NCBI GenBank assembly: GCA_917880885.1
Contig: OU862908.1
Location: 11,891,501-11,955,500 of the forward strand
Origin: Limnephilus marmoratus
Lineage: Eukaryota > Arthropoda > Insecta > Trichoptera > Limnephilidae
Direction of reading: 5' to 3'
Length of the DNA stretch: 64,000 bases
Position 1 is the first letter of the stretch. Every line of letters starts with the position of its first letter. Both the position numbers and the translations under genes were made by a program. The notes beneath the pieces were generated by a model. The model made no database searches. It was given only the letters and a program-made list of their open reading frames with translations, and was not told the origin of the DNA. Positions 23,068 to 34,374 of the stretch are shown here, one piece after another.

Positions 23068-23715
23068 CGTTTAACCAGCCGGCGGCTGAAAATTCACATT
23101 TCGTCGGAAGTTGTTTTTACGATTATGCAGGGCGGTTACAATGAGAAAGATTAATTATTTTCCGTTCCAGCTTTTTAAAATTATAACTCAATATCGATTT
23201 TATTTCATTCCAAATTTGCTTTAATTTATACCTACATCCAAAAATGCTGAAAGGCGTGATGATAAAACTATTAAAATAATGTACTTTTTGTAATTATTTT
23301 TTGATTATAAGTATTTATCATTTTTCAATAATGTCTAAGTTAAATAAGAATGTTAAAAAAAATTTGAAATATATTATTAATTATTTAATGATTTTATTTA
23401 AGCTAAAATTAAAATTCAAACATGCGATACCCAGATAATGTATTGATTTATTTTACTGCATGATTATATGATTTGAAATGGGTGTGTACAATACAAAATC
23501 TTTTTTGAAAATTTAACAAATCTGCTAACGACCTATGGTATAACCTATTTATACTAAAAACAAACATTTTTTCTCAAACTTTAAAACATGCGAATGCTAG
23601 AAAAAGAACAATCTTTCGAAATCCATTTATAATTTTTTGTGGAAAGAGTCAAAACGTCTAAAATCTGATTTAAAAATGACAAATTTCTGGTTTTCTCTGG
23701 TAATAACCTCTTAAT
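23068..23715 (+). repeat. dispersed repeat B, copy 2
   Basis: The copy has the same order of blocks as 3718-4432, with the start TTTAACCAGCCGGCGG and the end CTGGTTTTCTCTGGTAAT. It is shorter because a ~70-bp internal stretch near position 23370 is missing. Confidence 0.8.
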
Positions 23716-24865
23716 AATTAAGTCAACCTTCCCGAAAAAGTCCTTATAATGCATTTCTAAACAAAATTCGAAAATATCATAACGAAATAAAAATCCGTAT
23801 AGCGGTGTAATTTCAGAGAAATACTAATTCTCTGTGTTGCGTTTGTAAGTGGGAAGAAATGAAGACCATTTACGCTAAATTACAGGTTAGGACTGTGGCA
23901 AGGAGTGGTAAAGGAAGAGGGGTGGGAGGGGAGGAGGCAAGGGAGGGAAACACTCCAGGACACTCGAGACACGTGGCAAGAGAAGAAAATGACGTCTTTG
24001 GGGCAATTCTCACTGTTGCAAGGCGAGGCTTTCAAAGCATCAAGCAAGGAGAATTGACAGAGTATTTATGGAGCACACGACAATACTTTTAAATTCACTT
24101 TGGCAGATTGCGCTAAATTAACTTTATATTTTATTTATTCAGGCCTCAAAGGCTTATATACATTACAGGTACATTACATTATTTTAGTATCTATTATTAT
24201 AGTTTTACACTATTTCAAGCAGGTACGTTTTTCACGAGTATATTAATAAATGAATAATACATAACATATTAAATTGAATACAAAAGGTATAATTAGGTAT
24301 AATATAGGTAGATTCGTAGTTTCATTCATCGTGTAATGTTTGACAAAGGAGTTCAATAAGGGAAAGTATAATAAGGGTAAGAACGAAGAACTTAAGGTAG
24401 TTAGTACTTTTGTAGTTACAGAGCAACGTGTAGTAACTTTTGATATTATTATAAACATAAACATGAGTTGTAAAGAAAGTTCTAATTACCAAATCTTTAT
24501 TACGCCTGATTGGATGTTTTAAAGAACTTAGCTTTTTTTTGTATGTATGTTTATTCAGTTTTTTTTACTTTTACAATATTTCTGTTATAATAATCTTACA
24601 AAACTCATCAATCAGTTTGATTGTAAGAAATCTCTCATTTTTCCCATTTACTTAATACTATTATACTTTTAGGTTTTATATAGTAATTACTAAGTATAAT
24701 ACTTAATTTAAAAATACTACATAGTAATAAATATATTACTTAATATTAATTTCTAATTATTATAACTACTAATTATTATCACGTTTATGAATACAGTGTA
24801 CGATAGTAATTTCCAAGTATTTAATCAATATACGATCTAGTTATACAATATTATTTGATTTCATG
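23716..24865. other. intronic sequence with a purine-rich tract and a LINE-type 3' end
   Basis: 23897-23950 is G/A-rich on the plus strand (pyrimidine-rich on the PTB sense strand). 24125-24180 has TTTATTTATTCAGGCCTCAA followed by AGGCTTATA. On the minus strand this is a typical insect LINE 3' end with a TAAATAAA tail. No full gene was seen. Confidence 0.4.
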
Positions 24866-24867
24866 TT

Positions 24868-25365
24868 CTACTGAGAGAGATTGATTAAACTTTTTTTTAT
24901 TTTTGAATAAGATGTCTCATTTTTAATGTTTTCAGGTAATGCGTTAAATATTTCCGAAATTTTATGCCTCTTTGTTCTATCACCGTATACATTATGAGAT
25001 TTATCAATAATAAACATTTGTGCTTCTCTATGCCTAGTAGGGTAGTTGTGGTTTACAGGTTTTTTGAATTCTGCATTCCAGAATTCATCTAGCGTTAATT
25101 GGTATTCTACCTTACTGTGTATATAGAGTACATTACACAGGGAGAAATTTTTCTTTATAATCGCCTTCATATAATCGAACTTTTTTTTTGCCCGATATCA
25201 ATTTTAGGAAACGGATTTGTAACTGTTCAATTTTATTTAAGTACGTTTTGTACGTTAATCCGTAACTATTTATTCCGTATCCTATAATTGATTCTGCTAA
25301 TGCGTTGTATATACAGTATAATATATTTTTATCAACAAAGTTTTTTAGGTGGTAAAATTTCCCTA
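24868..25365 (-). pseudogene. LINE RT C-terminus, decayed, split by a nested insertion
   Basis: The minus-strand frame reads FVDKNILYCIYNALAESIIG, then LNKIEQLQIRFLKLISG. After a frameshift at a poly-A run near 25180 it continues PVNHNYPTRHREAQMFII, then FNALPENIKNETSYSKIKKS. This order is the C-terminal region of jockey/CR1-like reverse transcriptases. The upstream part of the same domain (YLGLTIDVNFNW) lies at 25810-25925, on the far side of an inserted element. It is inactive. Confidence 0.75.
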
Positions 25366-25805
25366 ATATTTATTTATTTATTTATTTATTTTATTTATTT
25401 ATTTACGCCCATTTAGGCTTTTACATACATATATACACTTAACAATATTTACGAAATTATACTAGTAAATAGTGCAGGAAATGACTGTTTACAACACTTG
25501 CACATAAACAAATATAAAGCAAAAATACTATTGAATTTGATCCACACAGTATGCAGGCACAAAATATAAAAACAAAAAAAAAATACTATTAAAATAGAAT
25601 TTGATCAGCACAGGATGCAGGCACAAATTATTAAAAAAAAATACTAAAATAGCTTCTCTCCTTCAGCCGACAAAACACCACCAATATGCTAGTCAATTCA
25701 AACAGTTTCAAAAAAACTTCAATAAGGTATGTTTATATATTAAAATTGATGTATTAAATATATCAACAACATCGGAGTATTTGTTTCCAAGCTGTTGAAT
25801 CCGTC
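25366..25805 (-). mobile_element. nested LINE 3' fragment with (TAAA)n tail
   Basis: On the minus strand a short frame reads LGNKYSDVVDIFNTSILIYK followed by HTLLKFF, a typical LINE C-terminal end. Two A-rich repeats with GATCCACACAG-like and GATCAGCACAGG blocks follow, then AAGCCTAAATGGGCGTAAAT and a (TAAA)n tail at 25371-25403. It sits between two parts of another LINE domain, so it probably inserted there. Confidence 0.6.
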
Positions 25806-25807
25806 GC

Positions 25808-25935
25808 ATAGGAGTATGTGGATCTTAATCTATTACATACATTTTCAATACGATTTGACCAGTTAAAATTGACATCTATTGTAAGACCAAGGTATGTATG
25901 TATATTGGTACACTTTTTCTATAATTGGGCAAATA
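25808..25935 (-). pseudogene. LINE RT fragment (YLGLTID block)
   Basis: The minus-strand frame reads NIHTYLGLTIDVNFNW, then SNRIENVCNRLRSTY. This is the conserved region just after the RT thumb of LINEs (FLGxxID..LxW..HI..xxxKL). It continues in 24868-25365 if the intervening insertion is removed. Confidence 0.75.
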
Positions 25936-25939
25936 AGCT

Positions 25940-26575
25940 AAATTGGTACAGCGATAAAACAGTATACACGATAAAAAGGATGAAAGATACAATATAAGTG
26001 TGAAGTTACAATATCTTAGACAGTTGTACAAATGAGTGCGATAAGTTTATAATACAATAGAATAATAACGAGAGTACAAACAAGTAAAAAGGTACTATGT
26101 GCATCAGTAGTTAAAATAAGTTCATTAGTTCTAGGATAGTGCATGTATTGTGTTCAATGATTAAAGAATCCAATTAGTAAAGCAAGTGATATAAAATGAG
26201 CATAGTAACAGTGGTAGTTATAGTCTTTAATCTTTCTTGTCCGTACAATGAATATCAATTATAGTTAGGTAATCGTAAAGTACGCAGGTAATTAATTGCA
26301 CAACCCCGATAATTTTTTGGGTTATTACGCCGTGATTCATTTCATGGATTAATTTCGTGCCATGATTAATTTTTGGATTAGTACGGGAACGATAGGGTCA
26401 AGCTTAGTAGTTTTTGGTATCCGGTACATGACGGTTTCACCAAAACTAAACGCCGAAAATCACATTAATTTCTCTAATTATTATACAGAAATATCGGCCC
26501 GGAGAGGATTACCGCGCGCAATCGCCACATGGTAGCACTTCTACGTATATAACACACAATTCACCACAATCTAAA
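25940..26575. other. intronic sequence, nothing recognised
   Basis: AT-rich, with no frame or repeat of note. Confidence 0.3.
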
Positions 26576-26580
26576 CATCT

Positions 26581-26665
26581 GCCCTGATGATGGACACTGT
26601 AACGCTATCCAAAACCCAGTCTAAAGAAGGGGGAAGCGCAATATGGCATCATACCAAAAAAAATC
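26581..26665 (+). repeat. hammerhead-like family H2 repeat, degenerate copy
   Basis: It contains GCC-CTGATGA (26581-26590), T, GGACA, a loop, then TATCC, AAAA instead of GAAA, and the family tail GAAGCGCAATATGGCATCAT. The stem II partner and the GAAA box are mutated relative to 39838-39925, so this copy is not expected to fold as a ribozyme. Confidence 0.65.
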
Positions 26666-26669
26666 ACGA

Positions 26670-27920
26670 TTATAAGTATTCTATTAGGCGCTTTAAGTAT
26701 TTCCAATTTTACGGAGCGGCGACGATACAAAAAAGGCAATAAACATACGTTCCTTGTCACAATAATATGTGCAGCTCTTTCTTACATATTAAATAATGGT
26801 GAGACAAAAGATGAGACACACAATGTACGCCTTTTTAGTACCATCGCCGTTCCGTAAATGTAAGAATATTAAACACGCCTATTCGCACTACGTTCCAGAA
26901 TGGAATATCTTTTCCGTACCGACGTGGCCAAATTACCGACTTGGAAAAATTGCTTAACATCGCTTTAGCTGCTTTTGGTGTCTAGATTTCCATATTCTTC
27001 CTCTATTCCATTCCTTCAGCCTCAAATACCAGGCAGTAAGGGCTCTCACATGGTAAACGTACAAGATGAGCGCTGCAGGCATAAAATTAGCCCATCTTTC
27101 ATAATATACCAATATTTGAATGCATTGGAATTCCATCCCCGGGCTATTTTGATCCAAGCCTCCCAGGAGCTACCCCACTTCAGAGTCTACGTAAAAACAA
27201 TACATTATATTTTGTCCCCCTCCCTCAGGTGGAGGTAGGTACTCAGTGAACTCATAATAAGCGGTGGTGCTTCCAAACGCAAATTATTTTTGTTGGTCTA
27301 TTAAAATACCAAAATGAAAATGAATGGTTCACAAGTAGAGCTTATGATTAAATCTTAAAGCAGAGGGGGAGCATACTGAACTACATGTTGAATTTGTGCA
27401 CGCAAAAGCATGAAAAGCCTACTGACTTGGAGGTTTTAGGTTGTAGGGGAGTCGTACTATGAAACATTTTACTTAGATATCTATAGGCAGAATGGTTTTA
27501 TAATTTAACCCTGGAAAGATAGTCCACGTAAGATTTACGCATGCAAGTTAAAATTATTATCGTTCGAATTATTATATATTCGAATTATCGTTCTAATTAG
27601 TGTGAATCCGTCGCTGTGCTTTTCAGACATCTCGCTCGCTACTTAGACCTTCCGTGGGGCGCGCGCATCACTGAGATAGGTGTCGCCAGTTTTGAGATAT
27701 AACGACCGCATGAGTCAAAAAGCATAATATTGATACGTTCCAAAGCTGAATCTGATTGATTTTTATATGGCCTATTAACGGCACATTTAGTAAAAATTTA
27801 GTACGTATATTATTTAAATAAAAAATAAAAATAAACATTTTTCTTTTCTTTTTCTTTTTATGTTACAGAATAAATTTTCAGGCATTTTTATTAATGTATA
27901 TTTAATTTAAAAAATTAAAA
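26670..27920. other. intronic sequence, nothing recognised
   Basis: Frames of up to 87 codons at 26954-27238 lack recognisable domains. 27600-27680 is somewhat GC-richer. Confidence 0.3.
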
Positions 27921-27923
27921 TGA

Positions 27924-28654
27924 ACAAGTAAGTCTAAAGTCATGGTGTTTGAAAGGGAGAGTACGAAAACAGTGTGCGATATATTTGTGAATGATGAATA
28001 CTTGGAGCAGGTGGATGAGTTTGTTTATCTGGGTAGTATGTTTACGAGAGATGGGAAGGCTGATAGAGATATCGAAAGAAGGGTAAATGCCGGTAACTCC
28101 ATTAATGGAGGACTGAATGCTGTTGGCGCTAATAAAAAACTGTCAAAAAAAGCGAAGCTAGCAGTCCACAATGGAGTCCTGGTACCTACCCTGATGTATG
28201 GCAGTGAGGCATGGAACTGGCAGAGGAAGGATGAAAGTAAACTGAATGCTGTTGAAATGAGATCCCTGAGACGTATGTGTGGTAAAACCATGTATGATCG
28301 TGTTAGAAATGTGGATATCCGCAAAGAATGTAAGGCTGATGTAAGTATAATGAGCAAAATTAAGAAAGGGACCCTCAGATGGTTTGGGCACGTAGAGCGA
28401 ATGAGCGAAGAAAGTAGTGTAAAAAGAATATATGATGCAAATGTGAATGGTAGAAGAAGTCGGGGACGCCCGAGGAAGACATGGCACGATCAAGTGAATC
28501 AGATACTTGAGACGGGCCATGTCAAAAGTCAGAATAATAGAAGAGTATGTATGAGACGATGTATGAATGTGAGTGAGGCAAAGAGTGTGTGCCAAGACCG
28601 AGTTGTTTGGCGGTCCGTCCTCTCTGCCTACCCCTGCGGGGAAACGGCGTGATG
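27924..28654 (+). pseudogene. non-LTR retrotransposon RT C-terminal domain with (TTAG)n tail
   Basis: This is a 236-residue uninterrupted frame. Its start is not a true gene start: the frame is open upstream (KSKV before the M at 27942) and the element is 5'-truncated. Motifs in order are VYLGSMFTRDGKADRDIERR (residues ~29-48), a small basic helix region, LVPTLMYGSEAWNW (~84-97), MRSLRRMCGKT, LRWFGHVERM (~144-153), GRRSRGRPRKTWHDQV and the terminus SVLSAYPCGETA. This is the post-catalytic region of a LINE polymerase of the RTE/CR1-like type; the catalytic YxDD box is not included. The stop is immediately followed by GATGG and the tetranucleotide tail. Copies lie at 6057-6495 and 39575-39800. 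Confidence 0.9.
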
Positions 28655-28655
28655 G

Positions 28656-28682
28656 TTAGTTAGTTAGTTAGTTAGTTAGTTA
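28656..28682 (+). repeat. (TTAG)n 3' tail of the LINE
   Basis: Six to seven TTAG units directly follow the LINE stop codon. The same tail is found on the copy at 39575-39800 (CTAA units on the plus strand) and, decayed, at 6057-6068. Confidence 0.9.
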
Positions 28683-28689
28683 AAAATGA

Positions 28690-29605
28690 ACATTTTGTAA
28701 ATTTTTTTTTTTTTGCATTCTCACCAGCATTTGGTTCCTTAGAACGGGCAATCTGCCTACCTAGGAGCTAATATCGACCCACAAGACATAATAACACTTG
28801 TACACATTTTATAGTTATTTTTCAATGTTATTATTATGTTATTTGTGCCTTACAAATGTATCAAATGTAATGTTATAAATAAAAAAAAAATATATAACTA
28901 TACGTTATTATTAAGTATAGTATATCTTAATCATTTAGTAATAAAAAAAAAATATTCCTAAGTTTTGTTGATTATTGAAGAAGTTTAAGCTAGTTAAAAC
29001 TCATTTGTCAATTTTACGTATGATTTACCGTACATCAAAATATGATTCTCTTAAGTAAAAAAAAAATCGGTTGTCGTGATCAAGGTTTACAGAAAATGCG
29101 TTTAACAAGGTTTGCTCATCGAGGGGCAGAGAGTTGATTGGCTAAAAAATCGTGACGTAGGTTGCAGTCCGTGTTCCACTGGGAGATTTGAATTACTTGC
29201 AATACTAGTGGCAATGTTTTACTTCTAGCTATGCGTTAGAAATTTCGAAAGCGGTCCGACGAGTTTTATTTCGAAAAAGGCCCGTATGAGCTAACCTTAT
29301 TAAACGCATTTTTTATGAACCTTGGTCCGTGACACAACTCTGGTACACTGAAATCGGATTTCTTTTAAATTCAAGGGTAATTTTCAAAATTCAAAATCAT
29401 TGAGTCAAGAATTCCAACAACGGATAAATTATCTATCCTTTTTTACAAAAAAAAAAAATTTTTTTTATCATATTCTATATTTAAAACGTGTAGGTACATG
29501 TGTGTGTCTTTTGTTTTTTTTTTACATTTATTAGGATTAATCCTGACAGTTAAAAAAAAATAAGAATTTTTCAAAGGGTCAGCGCTTTTACCGTTTTCGA
29601 GAAAG
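28690..29605. other. AT-rich intronic sequence, nothing recognised
   Basis: Homopolymer A and T runs are common. No gene or shared repeat was seen. Confidence 0.3.
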
Positions 29606-29611
29606 CGTTTT

Positions 29612-29944
29612 TTTTTTTTTTTACATGAGCTCCACACAGGAGGCCCTGAGAAAAATAATTTCCCTCAGGGCCTATGTCATCTTTGAAGATGCTGTGTGGA
29701 GGGTTTTTTTTAGGAAAGGAAGGAGAGGAGAGTTCTGGGAAGGAAAAGGGTTTAAGGGGTGGGTAGGAATCTGGGTCCTGGTCATCCGCCTCCAAGACCT
29801 AGACAAACCTCACCCCATGAACCCGGGCACCCCTGCTAAATCACCAAACGTAGCGAACCACTTGGGGTGACCTATGGCAGAGGTGTTGGTTATCCAATAA
29901 AGGTTCCCGGGGCGGCGGTACCCATTCCCGCCTCCCAAATTGAA
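29612..29944 (-). mobile_element. SINE-like family A, best copy with intact 3' hairpin
   Basis: On the minus strand the element begins TTTCAATTTGGGAGGCGGGA, runs through CCCCGGGAACCTTTATTGG, CACCCCAAGTGGTTCGCTAC and CCTTCCCAGAACT. It ends in a hairpin followed by GAGCTCATGTAAAAAAA. The hairpin (29630-29701) has a 10-bp outer stem CTCCACACAG/CTGTGTGGAG and a 9-bp inner stem GGCCCTGAG/CTCAGGGCC at 29642-29650 and 29664-29672. The A-run (T-run 29608-29622 on the plus strand) is the 3' tail. There is no coding. Compared with 42583-43003 it lacks a central ~110-bp block. Confidence 0.85.
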
Positions 29945-29949
29945 AAGCG

Positions 29950-30520
29950 TTGTGAAAAAAGTGAAGCGTTATTCACCAACTAGATTTATTAAAGGTGTTA
30001 AAAATGAAATCGAAAGGTAAATTTCTGATGGGTCAACATCTCTAATTTGTCAATTTATTGACAAAAAATAATAATTTGATTTTATTTAAAATATAATTAA
30101 AATATTAATTTATGAAAGGCATGGATACTGAGACAAATATTTTATGAATCCTACAATTATAACATCTCATGATTTTTCACAGGTCTGGGTTAGTTTGAAA
30201 TAAATAAAAAAACACTATTTTAATGTATACAGTGGAGTAGTTTCACCATTGAAATATCCTTTAACAATAATTTTACGGAGGCCCTGTCTTAAACCCCCAC
30301 GTAAGTGTGTTGGTGTCCGTTCGAGGTACATAACGAATATCGGTCAGTAGTGTTTAGGCATTGCAGGTGTTTTATCAAAACTACAGGAAATTCGCGAAGT
30401 TATATTTTTTTGTTAATTGTTCTTTTATAAAATTTGTTATAGGCTTAAATTTTTCACTGCGCGTTGTCAGAGGTTGATTTGTTGATGAAACGCAAGAGAG
30501 AAATGCAAAATTATTGTAAC
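29950..30520. other. AT-rich intronic sequence, nothing recognised
   Basis: No gene or shared repeat was seen. Confidence 0.3.
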
Positions 30521-30527
30521 ATTTACC

Positions 30528-30780
30528 AATTATTATTTTTAATTGATAAACTAGCGTTTAAGACAAGATTTTTGTCAAGACCAAGTGCCAAGAGCACCTG
30601 ACCGGCAATCAGAAGGACACGGATTCATGTCCCGTTGGCGGCTTGCATCTTTTCTCGGAAGGTTTTTTTTATGTAGATGAGTGTTTCCGGCTGATAATTA
30701 TTGCTTAATAATTGTTACCCTTTGTGCTATGCATAAAAATCTTGTCTTAAACCTTAGTTTATCAATTAAAAATAATAATT
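30528..30780. repeat. 46-bp inverted repeat enclosing a tRNA-like SINE copy
   Basis: Arms 30528-30573 and 30735-30780 are reverse complements with about two mismatches (left arm core AATTGATAAACTAGCGTTTA). Between them is a tRNA-like segment: GAGCACCTGACCGGCAATCA, then GGATTCATGTCC as a weak B box, and a tail with GATGAGTGTTTCCGGCTGAT and AATTGTTAC. Confidence 0.8.
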
Positions 30781-30974
30781 AATATTTGACGAGTTAAAGT
30801 ATTTCACCAAAAAATGTAGACATAATTTGTCTTGACGCCACTTAGCGGAGATTTAGCACTAACAATGCCTCTCTCACAAAAATAAAGTTGGTTGTTTTCA
30901 GGTTGAAAAATGTAGTAATAAGCATTAATTGTTGAATGAAACACTAGTATACATTGAATTATTTGGCGGGCATT

Positions 30975-31115
30975 AGATAAGCCGACATAGCTCAGTGCAG
31001 AGCACCTGACCGGCAATCAGAAGTCCCGTTGGTGGCATGTATCTTTTCTCGAAAGATTTTTTCAATATAGATGAGTGTTTCAGGCTAATAATTAGTGCTT
31101 AATAATTGTAACATT
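30975..31115 (+). mobile_element. tRNA-like SINE copy, B box deleted
   Basis: This is a second copy of the 30.6-kb SINE: GACATAGCTCAGTGCAGAGC (A box), CACCTGACCGGCAATCAGAA, and the same tail GATGAGTGTTTCAGGCTAAT. The stretch holding the B box in the first copy is deleted. The anticodon-loop region CCGGCAA would place GGC (Ala), but the base before it is C, not T, so it is not a functional tRNA. Confidence 0.6.
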
Positions 31116-31119
31116 TATC

Positions 31120-32830
31120 GTTAAGTGAAAAGCGCAAGTGTTCTTATTACTATTTTCGAATATTGGTCGTGATAAGACAAGTGTCGCGGTAAAGCGATAA
31201 AGCCCCGAGTAGGCTTTGGTGGGGTAAGGCCCCAGTCTCCAGCGCCGCGACAGCCACCAGTCAGGTGCATATCTCGGAGGCTGCGTGCGGAGAACGTAAT
31301 TAAGAACGTTTACCAAATGCTCTCCGCTTTGTTATCATACACGGAGACCAATTTACTAGAAATAATTTTCAGGGAGGCTTAGGTGTGAGAAAACTCGGGA
31401 AGAGCAAAGGAAAAGATTAGACGCCAGGCCTGGCAGCTCCCAGTAAGTGGGACAATTTAATTAAAACAGAATAAACCAAGTGTTCTTGGGGAATTCATTA
31501 TATTCCGCGTGGCACCGCTGAGACGCGTCGCCGTGCAGGAATATTCAAAGGATGCCTTTAATATATGCATCGGAAGATAAATATGCGAAGAACAATATCA
31601 AATTTAAAGCTGCGTGGTATACGACACGTTTCTCAAAGGGGAAGAGCAGTGAAGAACACATGCAAAACAGTGTCCATTAACCGCGTAAAACTGATTTTTC
31701 ATATTATTAATAACTAGTAACTGGAAAATCAGATTTATTTTTAAGACGAAATTCTTTATTCCGAAATCAACTGATTTACCAGTAATTAATGAAAAAAAAA
31801 AATGCTCAACAAACAAAAATATTGTAGGCAAAAACGAGTAATGTATTTTTTTATAATTTACATTGGTAAACTGAAATAGCGAGCGTAATCTATGGATTAT
31901 CCCAGAATAAGGTTGTAACCGAACGTTGACGTATTAAATGTACAGCGGAGGCATAGAAAACTGCAGGGTAGGGAAAAGCTCCATAAACAAAGGTGCCAGG
32001 GGCGGGGGAGGGAGAAGGCTTTGGCGCTTATCAAAACATATCCTGGCAGGTTTAGCGAAGTGTGCACTTTACAAGGCAGTACAGTTTGATCCTTTGATGT
32101 CACGTTTTTGCAGGATGAGCTCGTAAAGGGATATTTTAGAGAATCGCAAAGTCGATCTGGACAATAATTGTGATGACAGCTGACGGGGAACGAGGATTTC
32201 GACTGTCTTAGTATGTACCCACATTTCATAGCGTTTGAGAAAGGTTAAGCTGTTGTGTAAAAGTAGAGATTATCGAAAAGTTTACTTATGACTGAAACCT
32301 GAAACAGAATTACCAGGATAATTAATTCATATTACTTACTCCGTACTAAATAAGAGTTCTAGAATACTAAGTAAAAGTATAATACGATATCTTCCCCATA
32401 TCTTTTACAAAAAATAGATATTTTAATTTCCATTTTAATATCTATTTTTCTTTAAAATGTTGTCATTTTTTTATCTTAGTTTTTTCACTAAATTTCATTT
32501 ATTTTTTAATTTTAATTTATATACTCATATGTTTTAATTTATATATTTGTATAGAACACTTGAGTTCTTAACATTTAATCTTTATTATTAATTTTTGTAT
32601 TTCAAAATTTGAATTTTCATTTTCATTTCTACTTTTCTTTAAAATAAGATCTTTTTTTCTCTTTATTTTTCACTTACTTTTAAGTATTTCTTAATTTTTA
32701 TTTAGTATATTTAATCATCTGTTTTAATAATATAGTATTTATAAAATCCTATTGAAAATATTAAATGTACTACTACCATAACACGGGCATGAGCCTAGTA
32801 TGGTAGCCAAAAAAAACAAATATCTGTAAA
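31120..32830. other. intronic sequence, nothing recognised
   Basis: 31180-31290 and 31890-32220 are GC-richer and may be unique conserved DNA. 32420-32730 is T-rich with a diverged direct duplication around TCTTTAAAAT. No protein domains were seen. Confidence 0.35.
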
Positions 32831-32836
32831 AATTTA

Positions 32837-33410
32837 ATGAATAAAAAAAAATATATTAGAGTTCCTGGTCGCAATGGCAGAAACGTATCCCTTTTTTATA
32901 ACAGCCGTTCCAACAACAACTACTTACAAAATGAATTCATACATCGAGCCTGCCACTATCATAACACACACCTCACATATACAGACATCTTCAATATAAC
33001 TTTCAACAAATTCAAAGCAACACTATTAGATAAATGTAATGCATCACAACACACCACTTAACATCCATATTTATATTTATTGTTTTCATATTATAGATTT
33101 ATTTTCCTAATTTGTAATAATAATATATTTACATATTCCCTAATTACATACATATCATCCATGTACTCCTGTAAGATCATAAGCTTACCCTTTATTGTGT
33201 TTTTCTATATTCTTATCATGCATATTTAAGTATTTAGCTTCTCCTAACTATCTTTTTCTTAGTTTTTCTTTATGTTTTTCATGTCTAGCTACTAAAAAAA
33301 AAATTATCACCGAAAACATGTTTTTAGGCTTACTGTTTTATTTTAGCACTCTTTTTTATGTATCTTTGTAAAGCTGTTTGTTTTCCAAATAAAGATATTA
33401 TTATTATCAT
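32837..33410 (+). pseudogene. LINE RT extreme C-terminus and 3' UTR
   Basis: A 74-codon frame ends TYTDIFNITFNKFKATLLD, matching the D-I-F-N...FK..L ending of jockey-like ORF2 proteins. The upstream part has the usual V-P...N-RN segment. It is followed by an AT-rich 3' UTR ending AAATAAAGATATTATTATTA near 33410. It is too short to give a clade. Confidence 0.55.
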
Positions 33411-33411
33411 A

Positions 33412-34355
33412 AAAGGGGTATAATTGTTTTAAAGCAAAAGCAAGTTGTTCTTAAACAAAATGATAACCACAGAATGTGATAAGCTTATGCATGTCGAAAT
33501 TTTGTGTTAAAACATAGTAAGTAGCGATTAGGTCAGTGCATGGTTCACACCCTTAAAAATAGTAAGAATATGATTTTAAAGAGAGACGTCCCAGCGGTAC
33601 CCCAACTCTGATTCATAAATGAAAACCATGGAAAACATAATTTTCTTACAATTGCCAAGAAAACTAAACTAATCTGTTCCTATCCCGACCAAAATAAACA
33701 TCATTCATCCCAAACAGAAGAGATATAATCGACCATTGAATTCGGTGTTGAAGGTTGGCTATACTTTCCAAAGGGTTGTAATTTTGTGAATTTTCGCCAG
33801 CGCCACCACTACCTGTTGTGCCCGGGATAAAGGCTCTGAAAGCTAAGGGAAGAAAGCCGCCATTGTGCGCCCGGGGTACAAAAGCCCGGCGAACGAAATG
33901 TGCTCAAAATTGTATCACTACGCAGCTTTGTAAGGAAAAATATTTATTGTTTAAACCGCTGGATGAGCGAAAAACACATTATGGAAATAATTGTTTAAGA
34001 TGTTTTCGTCAGAAGAATAAAATAAGGTTTCCGCGCTTTAAAAGAAAACCAAACTGTTGATTAAAGATTAAAAAAAAAACATGTTTAATTGAGTCTCGAT
34101 CTAAGATAAGACAAAAAATAAATTCTGAAAAATTTTCAAATTAATTTTAAAGGTCCAGTGAAGTTAAATCAATTTAAAAAGAAAGGAATTCCTGAAAAAA
34201 ATTAATTGGGTTGTCTTTCAAATAAATTAAAACTGAAAAAGGGAACAGTCAGTAAATTAGGTATATACTCGTGTTTACGTAATACCACCAGATTCGCGAC
34301 GGTTGTCGCAAGGTAATTGGATTTGGCAACAGGGTAATCCTCATTCGGTCCAATG
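33412..34355. other. intronic sequence, nothing recognised
   Basis: An 80-codon basic frame at 33818-34060 has no recognisable domain. Confidence 0.3.
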
Positions 34356-34374
34356 TCTTCATGTGAACAGAGAA

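Noticed and set aside
25366..25805. CRISPR-like or satellite array from the (TTTA)n and paired A-rich repeats
   Set aside because: It is a microsatellite LINE tail plus a simple duplication. There are no spacers, and the genome is eukaryotic.
28025..28595. Minus-strand frames of 110 and 145 codons
   Set aside because: They are antisense shadows of the LINE coding sequence and have no domain.
27942..28652. A host gene encoding a 236-residue protein
   Set aside because: The sequence is a LINE polymerase C-terminus with two further copies in the window and a tetranucleotide tail.
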